Below the pieces are notes generated by a model, which searched no databases, was not told the origin of the DNA, and was given only the letters and a program-made list of their open reading frames with translations. Positions 16,280 through 24,493 of a DNA stretch of 35,713 bases are shown piece after piece. The DNA is from Nitrosopumilaceae archaeon (GTDB taxonomy: Archaea > Thermoproteota > Nitrososphaeria > Nitrososphaerales > Nitrosopumilaceae), in contig SYJQ01000046.1 of NCBI GenBank assembly GCA_005798405.1, positions 1-35,713 on the forward strand, written 5' to 3'. How positions within the stretch are numbered: the first letter of the stretch is position 1; each line of letters opens with the position of its first letter. The position numbers and the translations under genes were made by a program.

Positions 16280-16693
16280 TTATTTGAGTTTAGGCCACAT
16301 GTTATTCCATGTTTCTGCAAATTTTTTCATCATTTCGCCATAAGCTTTCATGTGTTCCATACCAGATGAATTTAGAGTCTTTTGCCAATTTTCTGCAAAC
16401 TGTTTGAAAGTTGACGCATTAGTCTCATTGAGAGACTTTTGCCAAGCATCTCCAAATTCTTTAAATGATTTCATTCCAGCATCACTAAGTGATTTTTGCC
16501 AATTTTCACCAAATAGCTTCATAGTGTCTACACTAGATTCCTTGGTGGCTTTTTCCCATACCTCATTAAATTTAGTCTGCATATCATTAGATGCATTTTG
16601 GATTTGCTCAAATACGGTTTTCCAGTTTTCAAGTGATTTTGAATATTCTCCCCAAAGAGAATCCCATTCATTTGATTTTTCTTCTGAAGTCAT
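16280..16693 (-). CDS. Trp-repeat helical protein with 19-residue repeats, phasin-like
   Basis: The product is 137 residues from ATG 16693; a TTG three codons upstream (16702) is less likely. Residues 42-117 are four tandem 19-residue units of pattern F-x-E-x-W-x-K-x-L (for example FGENWQKSLSDAG, FGDAWQKSLNETN, FAENWQKTLNSSG), then a tail with YGEMMKKF. The spacing fits long amphipathic helices with a Phe/Trp face. The closest relative in the window is 14125-14598, which lacks three of the repeats but has a Lys-rich tail. A role on a hydrophobic surface, such as PHA granules, is plausible because thaumarchaea carry PHA synthase genes; this is inference. No cysteines, no signal peptide. Confidence 0.82.
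   Translation of the reverse strand: MTSEEKSNEWDSLWGEYSKSLENWKTVFEQIQNASNDMQTKFNEVWEKATKESSVDTMKLFGENWQKSLSDAGMKSFKEFGDAWQKSLNETNASTFKQFAENWQKTLNSSGMEHMKAYGEMMKKFAETWNNMWPKLK
16343..16570 (-). repeat. Four tandem 57-bp units coding 19-residue Trp repeats
   Basis: Four consecutive 57-bp units code residues 42-117 of the protein at 16280-16693. Each unit begins with a Phe codon and has Trp at position 5. The DNA copies have diverged while the aromatic and Lys positions are kept, which suggests old duplications under selection. Confidence 0.85.
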
Positions 16694-16736
16694 AATTAGC
16701 AATAGTTTTTGATACTCTTAAACTGATCCATTAAAA

Positions 16737-17243
16737 TCAAATACTATGTTTTTTGCGATGCTTTAATCTCTCTTCCATTCTGATCTTTCCCTCAGCAAAT
16801 TTTATTCTATCTTCATCAGTTTTAAGTAATAATTTTGGCGCATGTGCAGGTTTTCCATTTTTATCTAACGCAACAAAAGTTACAAATGCAGTTCCAGTAA
16901 TGGTTTTGATTCCAGTTACAATATCTTCTGCTTCAGCTCTTACTTCTATTTCCATTGAAGAATTATGAACGTAGTTTATTCTTGCATTTAGTTTTAAGAC
17001 ATTACCAACAAAAACAGGTTTTATGAAATTAACACTATCCATACTAACAGTTACAGCATTTGATTGAGAATGTCTTTGAGCTACAATTCCAGCAACCATA
17101 TCAATGTGTTTTAAAATTTCTCCTCCAAACACGTTTCCAGCAGGATTTGCATCGGAAGGAAACATTCTAACAATTACATCTGCGCTTGATTCTTCGGGAC
17201 TTTTTTCTCTAATCGTAGAATTCTCGGATTTATTTTGCAACAT
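16737..17243 (-). CDS. Acyl-CoA thioesterase (hotdog fold)
   Basis: The 168-residue product starts at ATG 17243. The core is a single hotdog domain of the YciA/BACH type: FPSDANPAGNVFGGEILKHI with the catalytic Asn/Asp region near residues 29-48, then VSMDSVNFIKPV and a long strand region to VTFVALDKNGKP. These enzymes hydrolyse fatty acyl-CoA or other acyl-CoA thioesters in the cytosol. The C-terminus is Lys/Arg-rich. It is 51 bp downstream of UbiD on the same strand. The substrate cannot be assigned. Confidence 0.92.
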   Translation of the reverse strand: MLQNKSENSTIREKSPEESSADVIVRMFPSDANPAGNVFGGEILKHIDMVAGIVAQRHSQSNAVTVSMDSVNFIKPVFVGNVLKLNARINYVHNSSMEIEVRAEAEDIVTGIKTITGTAFVTFVALDKNGKPAHAPKLLLKTDEDRIKFAEGKIRMEERLKHRKKHSI

Positions 17244-17293
17244 GGTATTTTAGATTTCATCCAATTTAATTTAAACAGTTTTAGTTAAGAAGA

Positions 17294-18625
17294 CTATTTA
17301 AAATAATTTTCAAGTTTAATTTTGCTTATTTTTGGAATTTTTGCCAATTCAAATCCTTCTGGGCGTTTTAAAAGAGATCTTGTTGCATCTATACCCATTT
17401 TTGTAGTCCTCAATTTCTTTTGATCACTAGAAGGATCGAGGCTAGAACCTCGTACATTTTTTATTATTATCAAATCTTTATCAGCTTGAAATCTTGTTGC
17501 CATTGCATATTCAACAGATTCTGCATTATTAGGATCAATATCTTCATCTACAATAGTTACTTGTTTTAGTGAACGGTGTGATTCAAATGTTTTTTCAATT
17601 ATTTTTTTTGGATCAGAATCAGTTTTCTTTTTTATTTGTACTACTGCATGTAACCAATTACATCCACCATTTGTCATTGATACCTGTTTGATTTGAGGAA
17701 ATGCTTTTTTTAATTCTCCATTTAATTTTGATTCAATTGGCATTCCCATCAATAATCGATGTTCTGAATAACCAGAAAGAACATCATGAAAAATAGGATT
17801 ATTTCGATAATATAATGAGTCTAACTCAAAAATTGGTTGTGATCTATGATGATCATATGTTTGAAGCATTTCCACCATCCATTCGGGATGAGTTTTATCT
17901 TGTAAAATTTTTCCTTCTATTACAATTTCAGTTCCAGAAGGAACATGTAAACCAGTGTAAGGAAGTTTGGTCAAAGTGAGTTTATATCCTAAAAGGGAAT
18001 TTGCAATATCGATTTCATCTTTACCCCATTCAGCTTGATAAGCACCTGCAATTGATATTGCTGGATGTACTCCTACAGTTACTGCAATTTTGAGATCTTC
18101 GCGGTGTTCTTTTGCATCAATAAAACATCGATGCAGGTGTCTTCCTTCAACCATTCTAATTGAAAAATGAGTTTTATCAATTGGCATCATCCTATGAAAT
18201 GACGAGTTTTGTTCTCCAGTTTCAGGATTTTTGACATATGCAATTGAAGAAGTTATGAAAGGTCCAGATTCTTTTTCAAAATGAGTGACAATAGGCATAA
18301 TTGATATATTTCTTGATTTATTTTCCATGAATTTCCCAGAGGAAACAATTTTGGGTTTTTTTGCTGTTTTAATGGCAGATGTGATATTTTCATGAATTTT
18401 TTCTTCGGTGCTTCCAATTGCTTGAGCAAATCTTTTCCTAGTGCCTACAAGATTAGAAACTAAACTAAAATCACTTTCTGCAATATTTTCAAATAAAACT
18501 GCGTTTGAACCATCGACTTTTGCAGTAATCCCTGCAATTTCATATTTTGTTGAAACCTTTCTTTTAATAGTTTTGAGTTCACCGCTCTTTTTTATCAGTG
18601 AAAGATAATTTCGTAAATCGGTCAA
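17294..18625 (-). CDS. UbiD-family decarboxylase
   Basis: The 443-residue product starts at TTG 18625, where TTGA overlaps the stop of the preceding gene. It belongs to the UbiD family of prenylated-FMN decarboxylases, with blocks such as VLFENI near 42, SSFHRMMPIDKTHFSIRM near 140, EIVIEGKI near 230 and TNGGCNWLHAVVQI near 319. In archaea UbiD relatives include the anhydromevalonate-phosphate decarboxylase of the archaeal mevalonate pathway, a likely role here, and aromatic-acid decarboxylases. The prFMN synthase UbiX is not in the window. Length is normal. It is translationally coupled to the PAC3-like small gene. Confidence 0.92.
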   Translation of the reverse strand: MTDLRNYLSLIKKSGELKTIKRKVSTKYEIAGITAKVDGSNAVLFENIAESDFSLVSNLVGTRKRFAQAIGSTEEKIHENITSAIKTAKKPKIVSSGKFMENKSRNISIMPIVTHFEKESGPFITSSIAYVKNPETGEQNSSFHRMMPIDKTHFSIRMVEGRHLHRCFIDAKEHREDLKIAVTVGVHPAISIAGAYQAEWGKDEIDIANSLLGYKLTLTKLPYTGLHVPSGTEIVIEGKILQDKTHPEWMVEMLQTYDHHRSQPIFELDSLYYRNNPIFHDVLSGYSEHRLLMGMPIESKLNGELKKAFPQIKQVSMTNGGCNWLHAVVQIKKKTDSDPKKIIEKTFESHRSLKQVTIVDEDIDPNNAESVEYAMATRFQADKDLIIIKNVRGSSLDPSSDQKKLRTTKMGIDATRSLLKRPEGFELAKIPKISKIKLENYFK

Positions 18626-18960
18626 TTCTGAATCATCTCCATAATTTCTGTCATTATAGCTTTTGCAGTATCAGGTTCTAATTCTTTTTTGATAAATGCC
18701 GAAACAACTGCAATACCTTTCATTCTAGTACTGATTCTTTCCGCAGTTAATTTTAGAAACAGTGATTCAGTTCGAGATGGAATTATAGTTGTAGTAATCG
18801 CGTTTGGGCCAGTAGCCAATGACACTACCATTGATCCTAATTTGTTAGATCCTTCGGTTACAGAAACAAAGTATCCATTCTCAAATTTAATAATCTGTAA
18901 AGAAAAACTTCGACTCTCCAAATTAACGGTTTTCTGTGAAAACCCATTTGGAGAGTTCAA
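18622..18960 (-). CDS. Small conserved protein resembling proteasome assembly chaperone PAC3
   Basis: The 112-residue soluble protein starts at TTG 18960. I see no annotated family with certainty, but the order of its motifs recalls eukaryotic PAC3/PSMG3: a hydrophobic strand ending FVSVTEGSNKLGSMVVSL, then a TTTIIPSRTES segment, then AERISTRMKGIAVVSAFIKKE. PAC3 is ~120 residues with the same YGKMGTLVSL and LLGQDEP pattern. If correct it would help proteasome alpha-ring assembly. The gene is coupled to ubiD by a 4-nt TTGA overlap, so operon membership may reflect only shared transcription. Alternative: unrelated alpha/beta protein. Confidence 0.7.
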   Translation of the reverse strand: MNSPNGFSQKTVNLESRSFSLQIIKFENGYFVSVTEGSNKLGSMVVSLATGPNAITTTIIPSRTESLFLKLTAERISTRMKGIAVVSAFIKKELEPDTAKAIMTEIMEMIQN

Positions 18961-18977
18961 TGAGCTATGAACAAATC

Positions 18978-19343
18978 TTATGCTTTTATTGCTATTGATT
19001 CAGTTTCTGGGATAGATTCTGCTTTAATTTTAGCAGCTTTTGGTGTTTTAGCAGCTTTGGCTTTAGATTTTGTTTTAACTACTATAACCTCTTCAATTTC
19101 TGGTTGATTTTCAGCAATTGCTTTTGCTTCAATAGAATCAGCTTCTACTCTTGCACGAAGTTTTGCTTTGTATTTCAGGTTACGTGGTTTTGTTCTTAAT
19201 CTATATCCACAACATGGACACCAGAGTCCTTCCCATTTGATGAATATTTCGCAAATTTGACATCGTCGTTGTCCAGAAGCATACCTTCCAGTTCCAACAG
19301 GCTTTTGAGCCTTGTATCTAACGCAAATTCCTTTACAAGTCAT
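18978..19343 (-). CDS. Zinc-ribbon protein with basic tail
   Basis: The 121-residue protein starts at ATG 19343. The first 50 residues hold six to seven cysteines: C3, C7, CQIC (28/31) and WCPCCGYRLRTKP (42-45), consistent with one or two zinc sites. The tail (~60-121) is low-complexity Ala/Lys/Glu, for example KTKSKAKAAKTPKAA. I recall this Cys-rich head as a multi-copy thaumarchaeal family of unknown role; nucleic-acid binding is plausible. A minus-strand TATA box is present at about 19370-19379. Confidence 0.85.
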   Translation of the reverse strand: MTCKGICVRYKAQKPVGTGRYASGQRRCQICEIFIKWEGLWCPCCGYRLRTKPRNLKYKAKLRARVEADSIEAKAIAENQPEIEEVIVVKTKSKAKAAKTPKAAKIKAESIPETESIAIKA

Positions 19344-19659
19344 CTTAGTAATTTATATAGAATTCATATGTATATAAGGATGGATCGATAAAATATCGTA
19401 AATATTGATGAAAATAATCAAATAATTACAAGTTATAACACGATCAATCTAATTTGTTTGGAAAAAAAATACAAAATCTTCAATAAATATGTATAGCTAA
19501 TTTGAGATGAAAATATTTTATAAAAAATATAGTAGTAATAGTCTAATTAAAATCATGATTTCATTAAAAATTTGTTGAAAATATAATTTCTATGTCATTA
19601 CAATATATCAGAAAAATTTGATTAATACAAATTATAATTAATTTTAAAATGATGAAAAC
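19344..19659. other. Gene-free AT-rich stretch with promoter of the zinc-ribbon gene
   Basis: This is 316 bp, very AT-rich. The left end has a minus-strand TATA-like element (cttatatac, about 19370-19379) centred ~31 nt before the ATG at 19343. Apart from the promoter I see no ORF, tRNA or inverted repeat of note. Its right end contains the T-rich 3' flank of the RuvC-like gene. Confidence 0.55.
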
Positions 19660-20331
19660 TTACCCGGTCATAGAAAGAGGTAAAACAAAATGTCGGTAAC
19701 CTTCTCTTTGTGAAATATATTTCGCTGAAAGCATATCACGTTTTCCTCTCTGATTAAAATTTTTAATTTTAAGACTGGTTTTGCTTTCGTCAACAAATTC
19801 CAACTCAAAAGAAGAACAAAATCTCAGATTAAGCATCGTTACTATTTCTTTTGCTATATTCATATTTCCATTTCCAATTTTGATTATCTTACGTTTGGCT
19901 CTCAAGCCACCTAAAACTCTGATAATATGCAATACTGAATCTTCAACTGATGAATTAAACGAGCTTTCAATCTCTCGTCCAAAATAAAATATAGAAAGAC
20001 CTATTCTTTGCCCAGGATCAACTCCAATTATTAGATCCTGCTCATAGCCCAAAGATAGTTTTTGAATTAGTCCTCGGATAACTGTTGGATGTTGTTCGAA
20101 TGTATCCTCATGTAGCATGGGTTTTTTACATTCTATAGGAGCTTCTCTTCTTGTTGTTAAAACCAAATGTCCATCATAGTTTGGAATGTCCTCAGGAAGT
20201 ATTGAGTCAAAAGATAATTTTAGAATCTTTAGTGAAGTTGAAAATCTATAATATGGTTTACCGTACGTAGTTGCAACTCCAATACGAGTATTAAGTAATG
20301 GATCGATGTTTTGGGTAAAATAATATGCGAT
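19660..20331 (-). CDS. RuvC/YqgF-like RNase H-fold protein (no canonical start codon)
   Basis: The frame is open from ATC 20331, directly after TAA, to 19660 (223 residues). The first canonical start is TTG 20166, but 55 codons upstream also read as ordinary protein (YYFTQNIDPLLNTRIG, then YYRFSTSLKILKL, then DGHLVLTTRREAP), so the gene begins near 20331. The C-terminal two thirds show an RNase H-fold acidic set: Asp in LIIGVDPGQRIGLSIF, Glu in LEFVDESKTS, Asp in RGKRDMLSAKYISQREG. RuvC resolvases and YqgF show the same order (D, E, D). Function in Holliday-junction or RNA processing is inference. It lies 6 nt after the stalk-subunit gene, so it probably belongs to that operon. Confidence 0.72.
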   Translation of the reverse strand: MAYYFTQNIDPLLNTRIGVATTYGKPYYRFSTSLKILKLSFDSILPEDIPNYDGHLVLTTRREAPIECKKPMLHEDTFEQHPTVIRGLIQKLSLGYEQDLIIGVDPGQRIGLSIFYFGREIESSFNSSVEDSVLHIIRVLGGLRAKRKIIKIGNGNMNIAKEIVTMLNLRFCSSFELEFVDESKTSLKIKNFNQRGKRDMLSAKYISQREGYRHFVLPLSMTG

Positions 20332-20337
20332 TTAGGT

Positions 20338-20673
20338 TTATGCCTTCAAAACAGTTGACACGACATGTTTCACTGCTTCGTCAAAGTGTGCGTCAATATT
20401 TGATTGAATTTCAGATAATTTCACTTGTCCTTCTTTAACGATCTTTGCAGATTCAGCAGTTGCTTTTGTTTTAGAGGCATTTATGATTAATTCAGCTTCT
20501 TTTGTGGCCATTTCTCGTGTTTTGTTTAAAAGGTTGTCAATTTCATTTAATGCCTTTACAGATAATTGTTTTTTCATGTCTGCAACTTTACTGTTAAGGG
20601 AATCCAGATTATCTTCCAATCCATTTAGTGATTGAATAATTCCAGTTACTTTTGATTCAGCCATATTGCTCAT
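20338..20673 (-). CDS. A-type ATP synthase peripheral stalk-like subunit (H/G type)
   Basis: The 111-residue all-helical protein starts at ATG 20673, preceded by a clear ribosome binding site (gaggt, 5 nt upstream); an in-frame TTG at 20697 is less likely. The sequence is a long coiled coil with Glu/Lys/Ala-rich heptads (KTREMATKEAELI, SAKIVKEGQVKL) and the block IDAHFDEAVKHVVSTVL. It resembles subunit H/G of archaeal A/V-ATPases, which binds subunit E in the outer stalk. The remaining ATPase genes are not in the window, so the assignment is moderate. It follows NAC on the same strand. Confidence 0.7.
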   Translation of the reverse strand: MSNMAESKVTGIIQSLNGLEDNLDSLNSKVADMKKQLSVKALNEIDNLLNKTREMATKEAELIINASKTKATAESAKIVKEGQVKLSEIQSNIDAHFDEAVKHVVSTVLKA

Positions 20674-20750
20674 GATACCTCGTTTTTTTAAATCCAATAC
20701 TTAAATCATTCAATTTTTATGTATTTTTAGGCACGTATAAGAGCAAAAAA

Positions 20751-21092
20751 TTATCCAGAAGTCAAAAGTAAAATTGCTCTTGCTAGATCGCCTTTGGCTT
20801 CTTCTAGTGCATTTTTAGCCTTGTCTTCATCTACGCCAGCTTGCTGACTAACTAACTGAATATCTTCATCAGAAAATATTGGAACATCTAGTTCTCGTTC
20901 CTCATAGCTATCTGCAGTAACTGTGAAAATAGAATTATCCTTTGCCTTCATCTCTGTAACAGATGGTTTTGATACAATGATCTCTTTTTTATCAGTCTTG
21001 ATGATTACTTCTTGTACATTTGGGATTTCCTTCATATCAAGTCCCATCTTATCCATCATTCTTCGCATTTCACGATTGCCACCTCGCATCAT
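20751..21092 (-). CDS. nac: Nascent polypeptide-associated complex protein (alpha-NAC)
   Basis: The 113-residue protein begins with a basic MRGGNREMRRMMDKMG stretch, then the NAC beta-barrel (VQEVIIKTDKKEIIVSKPSV), and ends with a UBA domain (DEDIQLVSQQAGVDEDKA near 75). It matches archaeal NAC in length and order. It binds ribosomes and shields nascent chains in the cytosol. Its ATG overlaps the stop of the PUA gene (ATGA). Confidence 0.95.
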   Translation of the reverse strand: MMRGGNREMRRMMDKMGLDMKEIPNVQEVIIKTDKKEIIVSKPSVTEMKAKDNSIFTVTADSYEERELDVPIFSDEDIQLVSQQAGVDEDKAKNALEEAKGDLARAILLLTSG

Positions 21093-21562
21093 GATGATAA
21101 TCCCCCATTGCGACTTTTTAAACTATCTCTGACTCTAATGGCCATTCCCCTATTAAAGTCAGAAATCATCTCAGAAGACAAAATTGCTTTTCCTACTGCA
21201 ATCACTTTATTGTTATACAATACTGGAGTATCTGATGCAATTCGTATGTTTTTACCACACCATACAACATGTTTACAGAATACAGATTTTCCTTCTTCAA
21301 CAAATGGTGCTGCATCTTGGTTAATTTCTAAACAGTTTTCCTTGAATTTTTTACTTTTCAATAAGATCTGAGCAAAATAAGGACTGATGGCAAGACCACC
21401 GTCAATTCTTAAGGTACACAATAATTTTCCTTGATGTGTTACAGTTCTAATTCTGCCAGTTTTTCTTGAGAAAGTAATTTCAATATCCTTAGGCAAATGT
21501 TTTGAGACACCGTCTCCAAATAATGCATCAATTGTGTACTTTAATTTTAGAACTTGATCCAT
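21089..21562 (-). CDS. PUA-domain protein (RNA-binding)
   Basis: From ATG 21562 the product is 157 residues. An in-frame TTG at 21622 would add 20 residues that look unlike the family and sit upstream of the likely transcription start, so I prefer ATG 21562. The N-terminal part has LKYTIDALFGDGVSKHLP; the C-terminal ~75 residues form a PUA domain (FCKHVVWCGKNIRIASDTPVL then VIAVGKAILSSEM). Archaeal PUA proteins of this kind bind rRNA or tRNA, often near translation genes. It precedes nac with a 4-nt overlap and is divergent from the AbrB-PhoU gene. Confidence 0.85.
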   Translation of the reverse strand: MDQVLKLKYTIDALFGDGVSKHLPKDIEITFSRKTGRIRTVTHQGKLLCTLRIDGGLAISPYFAQILLKSKKFKENCLEINQDAAPFVEEGKSVFCKHVVWCGKNIRIASDTPVLYNNKVIAVGKAILSSEMISDFNRGMAIRVRDSLKSRNGGLSS

Positions 21563-21622
21563 GTACCCATTACAATTTTTTCTAAATATTAGTTCAGTGA
21601 TAGCATATATTATTAGAACCAA

Positions 21623-21630
21623 ACTATATA
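21623..21630 (+). promoter_or_regulatory. TATA box of the AbrB-PhoU gene
   Basis: actatata is centred 27 nt before GTG 21654, so the transcript is predicted to start at, or within a base of, the start codon (leaderless). This supports the GTG start. Confidence 0.6.
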
Positions 21631-21653
21631 GATTAGATTTTTTAATGTAGTTT

Positions 21654-22697
21654 GTGGAAGAAAGAGAGGAAACAAGAAAAATTCAGTTCACAGGTAAGTC
21701 TTCATACATAGTTTCATTACCTAAACAATGGATAATGGATCTTGGGTTAAAACAAGGAGATCAAATTCGAATGATACGAAAAGATTCATCAACATTAGAG
21801 CTATATCCACCAAAATTTGAGACAAGATCTCAAAAAAAAGAAGACGCTACAATTGAGATAGACGAGGAGGAAACAGCAGCGATTGTAAGAAAATTGATTT
21901 CTTTGTATTTTTTAGGTTATAAAACAATCAATATCAAACCAAAAACTGGGAGACTAAGCCCAAATCAAAGAAATGCGGTGAAAGAAGCTGTAAAAAGAAT
22001 GTTGATGGGATCTGAAATCATTTCAGACTCTACAGGAGGAATCACTGTCCAAGTTCTTGTTAATCTACTGGAACTCTCTATCGATGGAGCATTCAAGCGA
22101 ATGATTCATCTGGCAAAATCAATGTCAAAGGATGCAATTTTAGCAATGAGGGAAAACAATTTGGAGCTTGCACAAGAAGTAATCAATACAGATGATGAGG
22201 TAGATAGATTTGGATTTTATATAATTAGACAATTAAAAATTGCAATTCAAAATGAACATATGTTAAAAGAAATGGGTTTTAGAAATGCCAGAGATTGTCT
22301 TGGGTATAGATTAGTTGTAAAAAATATTGAAAGAACTGGAGATCATGCAGCATTTGTTGCAAAGGACATATTAGAATTTAAAAAACCAGTAAAGAAAGAG
22401 ATAGTAGAAAAAATTGAAGAGATGAATGAATTTGCGTTATCTGTTTTAGATGATTCATGTTTAGCACTATTCAAAGAAGACTATGTACAAGCTGAAAAAA
22501 CAATTGAGAAGACAAATGAGATTACAAAATATGAGAAAAAAGTAAGAGACGCATCAAAGTCACTTAAAGATGATGAAGAAATTTACAGAATCAGAAGAAT
22601 GACTGAAAACATAAGGAGAATTTCAGAATATGCTAGCGACATAGCAGAAATTGTCCTTAATATGAATATAGAAAAATCATTAAAGAAAACAGTATGA
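21654..22697 (+). CDS. AbrB-PhoU domain phosphate-signalling regulator
   Basis: The 347-residue product starts at GTG 21654. Residues ~7-52 form a SpoVT/AbrB swapped-hairpin DNA-binding domain (IQFTGKSSYIVSLPKQWI). From ~115 there are two PhoU helical repeats, with the characteristic RIGFYII/ERTGDHAAF and RRISEYASDIAEI motifs that hold metal. The architecture is that of archaeal PhoU regulators of phosphate uptake. A methyltransferase gene follows 24 nt downstream. Confidence 0.93.
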   Translation: MEEREETRKIQFTGKSSYIVSLPKQWIMDLGLKQGDQIRMIRKDSSTLELYPPKFETRSQKKEDATIEIDEEETAAIVRKLISLYFLGYKTINIKPKTGRLSPNQRNAVKEAVKRMLMGSEIISDSTGGITVQVLVNLLELSIDGAFKRMIHLAKSMSKDAILAMRENNLELAQEVINTDDEVDRFGFYIIRQLKIAIQNEHMLKEMGFRNARDCLGYRLVVKNIERTGDHAAFVAKDILEFKKPVKKEIVEKIEEMNEFALSVLDDSCLALFKEDYVQAEKTIEKTNEITKYEKKVRDASKSLKDDEEIYRIRRMTENIRRISEYASDIAEIVLNMNIEKSLKKTV

Positions 22698-22721
22698 TTA
22701 TGCGTAAAAATAGGCATCAGA

Positions 22722-23339
22722 ATGAAATTTTCAGATAATAAAAAAGAATTTCCAGATTGGGACTTGTATTATAAGCAAAATAATGTGGAGTCAATGCCAT
22801 GGTATGAAAAGAATCTAGATTTAGACATGCTAGAAGAAGTTCAGTTTTTAGAAAAAGGGGAATTTTTAGATCTTGGGACAGGGCCTGGAACACAAGCTGT
22901 AGAGATATCTAAAAAGGGGTTTAAAGTAACTGGGTCTGATATATCGACGTCTGCTATTGAAATAGCCAAATCATCTACAAACAATGTAAATTTTGTAATA
23001 GACAACATACTTAGTTCAAAGTTTGAAAACGAATCTTTTGATTACATATTAGACAGAGGATGTTTTCATGTGTTATCAGTTGATGAGAGAATAACATATC
23101 TAAATCAAATAAAGCGAATTTTAAAGAAAAATGGAATAGTTTTTTTAAAATGCATGAGTAAAAATGAGAAAAACATACCAGATGATAAAGGACCTCATAA
23201 ATTTTACAAAGAAGAAATAACTAATTATTTTGAGAGTGATTTTTACATTGAGAAAAGTAAAGATACTGTGTATTATGGAACTCTTAAACCATTACCAAAA
23301 GCACTCTTTTTTGTAATGAAAAAATTAGTGAAGATTTAA
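22722..23339 (+). CDS. Class I SAM-dependent methyltransferase
   Basis: The 205-residue product starts at ATG 22722. The Rossmann SAM site is visible: FLDLGTGPGTQAVEIS (motif I, near residue 47), VTGSDIS (acidic loop) and FDYILDRGCFHVLS (motif IV region). The opening WDLYYKQNNVESMPWYEKN resembles the thiopurine/tellurite (TehB/TPMT)-like methyltransferases. The substrate cannot be assigned. The gene sits between AbrB-PhoU and hflX on the same strand. Confidence 0.9.
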   Translation: MKFSDNKKEFPDWDLYYKQNNVESMPWYEKNLDLDMLEEVQFLEKGEFLDLGTGPGTQAVEISKKGFKVTGSDISTSAIEIAKSSTNNVNFVIDNILSSKFENESFDYILDRGCFHVLSVDERITYLNQIKRILKKNGIVFLKCMSKNEKNIPDDKGPHKFYKEEITNYFESDFYIEKSKDTVYYGTLKPLPKALFFVMKKLVKI

Positions 23340-23371
23340 CTTGAGTAACATATGAGAATATTGTAAATAAA

Positions 23372-24493
23372 ATGAATTCCGCAATACTGATTACATATGA
23401 CAAAGAAGATGCGGTAACTGAAGCTATAGGATTATGTGATGCTGCAGGAATACAAGTTATACATACAATAAAACAGCATTTTCTAAAGAAACCAAAATAT
23501 GGGATTAGCGGAGGAGTTTTAGAGAAATTAGAAGAGCTTGTAGGAAAACTCAAACCAGATGTTATTGTTTTTGATGAAATATTAAAACCGAGTCAAAATT
23601 ATAATCTAGCCTCTGTACTACATAGAGAAGTTTTAGATAGAGAGGCATTAATTCTAGAAATTTTTGAAAGCAGAGCATCAAGTGCAGAATCTAAATTACA
23701 AGTAAAGTTAGCCCAACTTCGATATGAGTTAGTTAGAGCTAAAGAAAAAGTACGTCTTTCCAGTATGGGTGAGCAGCCAGGGTTTATGGGAATAGGAAAA
23801 TTTGAGATTGATGTTTATCATGATGATATCAAACATAGAATGCAATCTATAAAATCAAAACTTGAAAAAGCTGGAAAACAAAGAGAGCTTCATCGACAAG
23901 GAAGAAAAAGACTGGGATTCAAGACAATATCTCTGGCAGGATATACTTCATCAGGCAAAACAACATTGTTTAATAAAATTACAGGAGAATCCAAAGAACA
24001 AAGCAAAAGTCTATTCACAACTCTATCTACAACTACAAGAAGATTTTCTATTGATCATGAACCATTTTTAATTGCAGATACTGTTGGATTTATCAGTAAA
24101 TTACCTGCGTACATGATTGATGCATTCAAATCTACATTAGAGGAATTGATTCATACGGATATCATAATAGTTGTAGTTGATATCAGTGATTCATTATTTG
24201 AATTGAGAAAGAAATTTGCAAGCTGTATGCGAACTTTAAGTGAATTGGGAGTTGAAATGGATAGGATAATTTTTGCTTTAAATAAATCAGATTTATTGAC
24301 AACTAGTGAAATTGAAGAAAAAATAGAAATTCTTAATTTAAAAGATTATAAAAAACGTATTGCAGTGTCAGCTAAAACAGGTTATAATGTCAATGAGTTA
24401 AAGGATCTAATCAAAGAGATTATTCAAAGTCAAAAATCACCAGAATTTAGAAAAGAAACTCCAAAAGGGTTTGATAGTACATATGGTAATTGA
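23372..24493 (+). CDS. hflX: GTPase HflX
   Basis: The 373-residue product starts at ATG 23372. The N-terminal HflX domain spans ~1-130, with the Gly-rich [12 protein letters not shown] segment and [16 protein letters not shown] coiled linker. The GTPase motifs follow: P-loop [10 protein letters not shown] near 190, DTVGFI (G3) near 235 and NKSDLL (G4) near 306. HflX splits or rescues stalled ribosomes. Its 3' end overlaps trm56 by 11 nt. Confidence 0.95.
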   Translation: MNSAILITYDKEDAVTEAIGLCDAAGIQVIHTIKQHFLKKPKYGISGGVLEKLEELVGKLKPDVIVFDEILKPSQNYNLASVLHREVLDREALILEIFESRASSAESKLQVKLAQLRYELVRAKEKVRLSSMGEQPGFMGIGKFEIDVYHDDIKHRMQSIKSKLEKAGKQRELHRQGRKRLGFKTISLAGYTSSGKTTLFNKITGESKEQSKSLFTTLSTTTRRFSIDHEPFLIADTVGFISKLPAYMIDAFKSTLEELIHTDIIIVVVDISDSLFELRKKFASCMRTLSELGVEMDRIIFALNKSDLLTTSEIEEKIEILNLKDYKKRIAVSAKTGYNVNELKDLIKEIIQSQKSPEFRKETPKGFDSTYGN

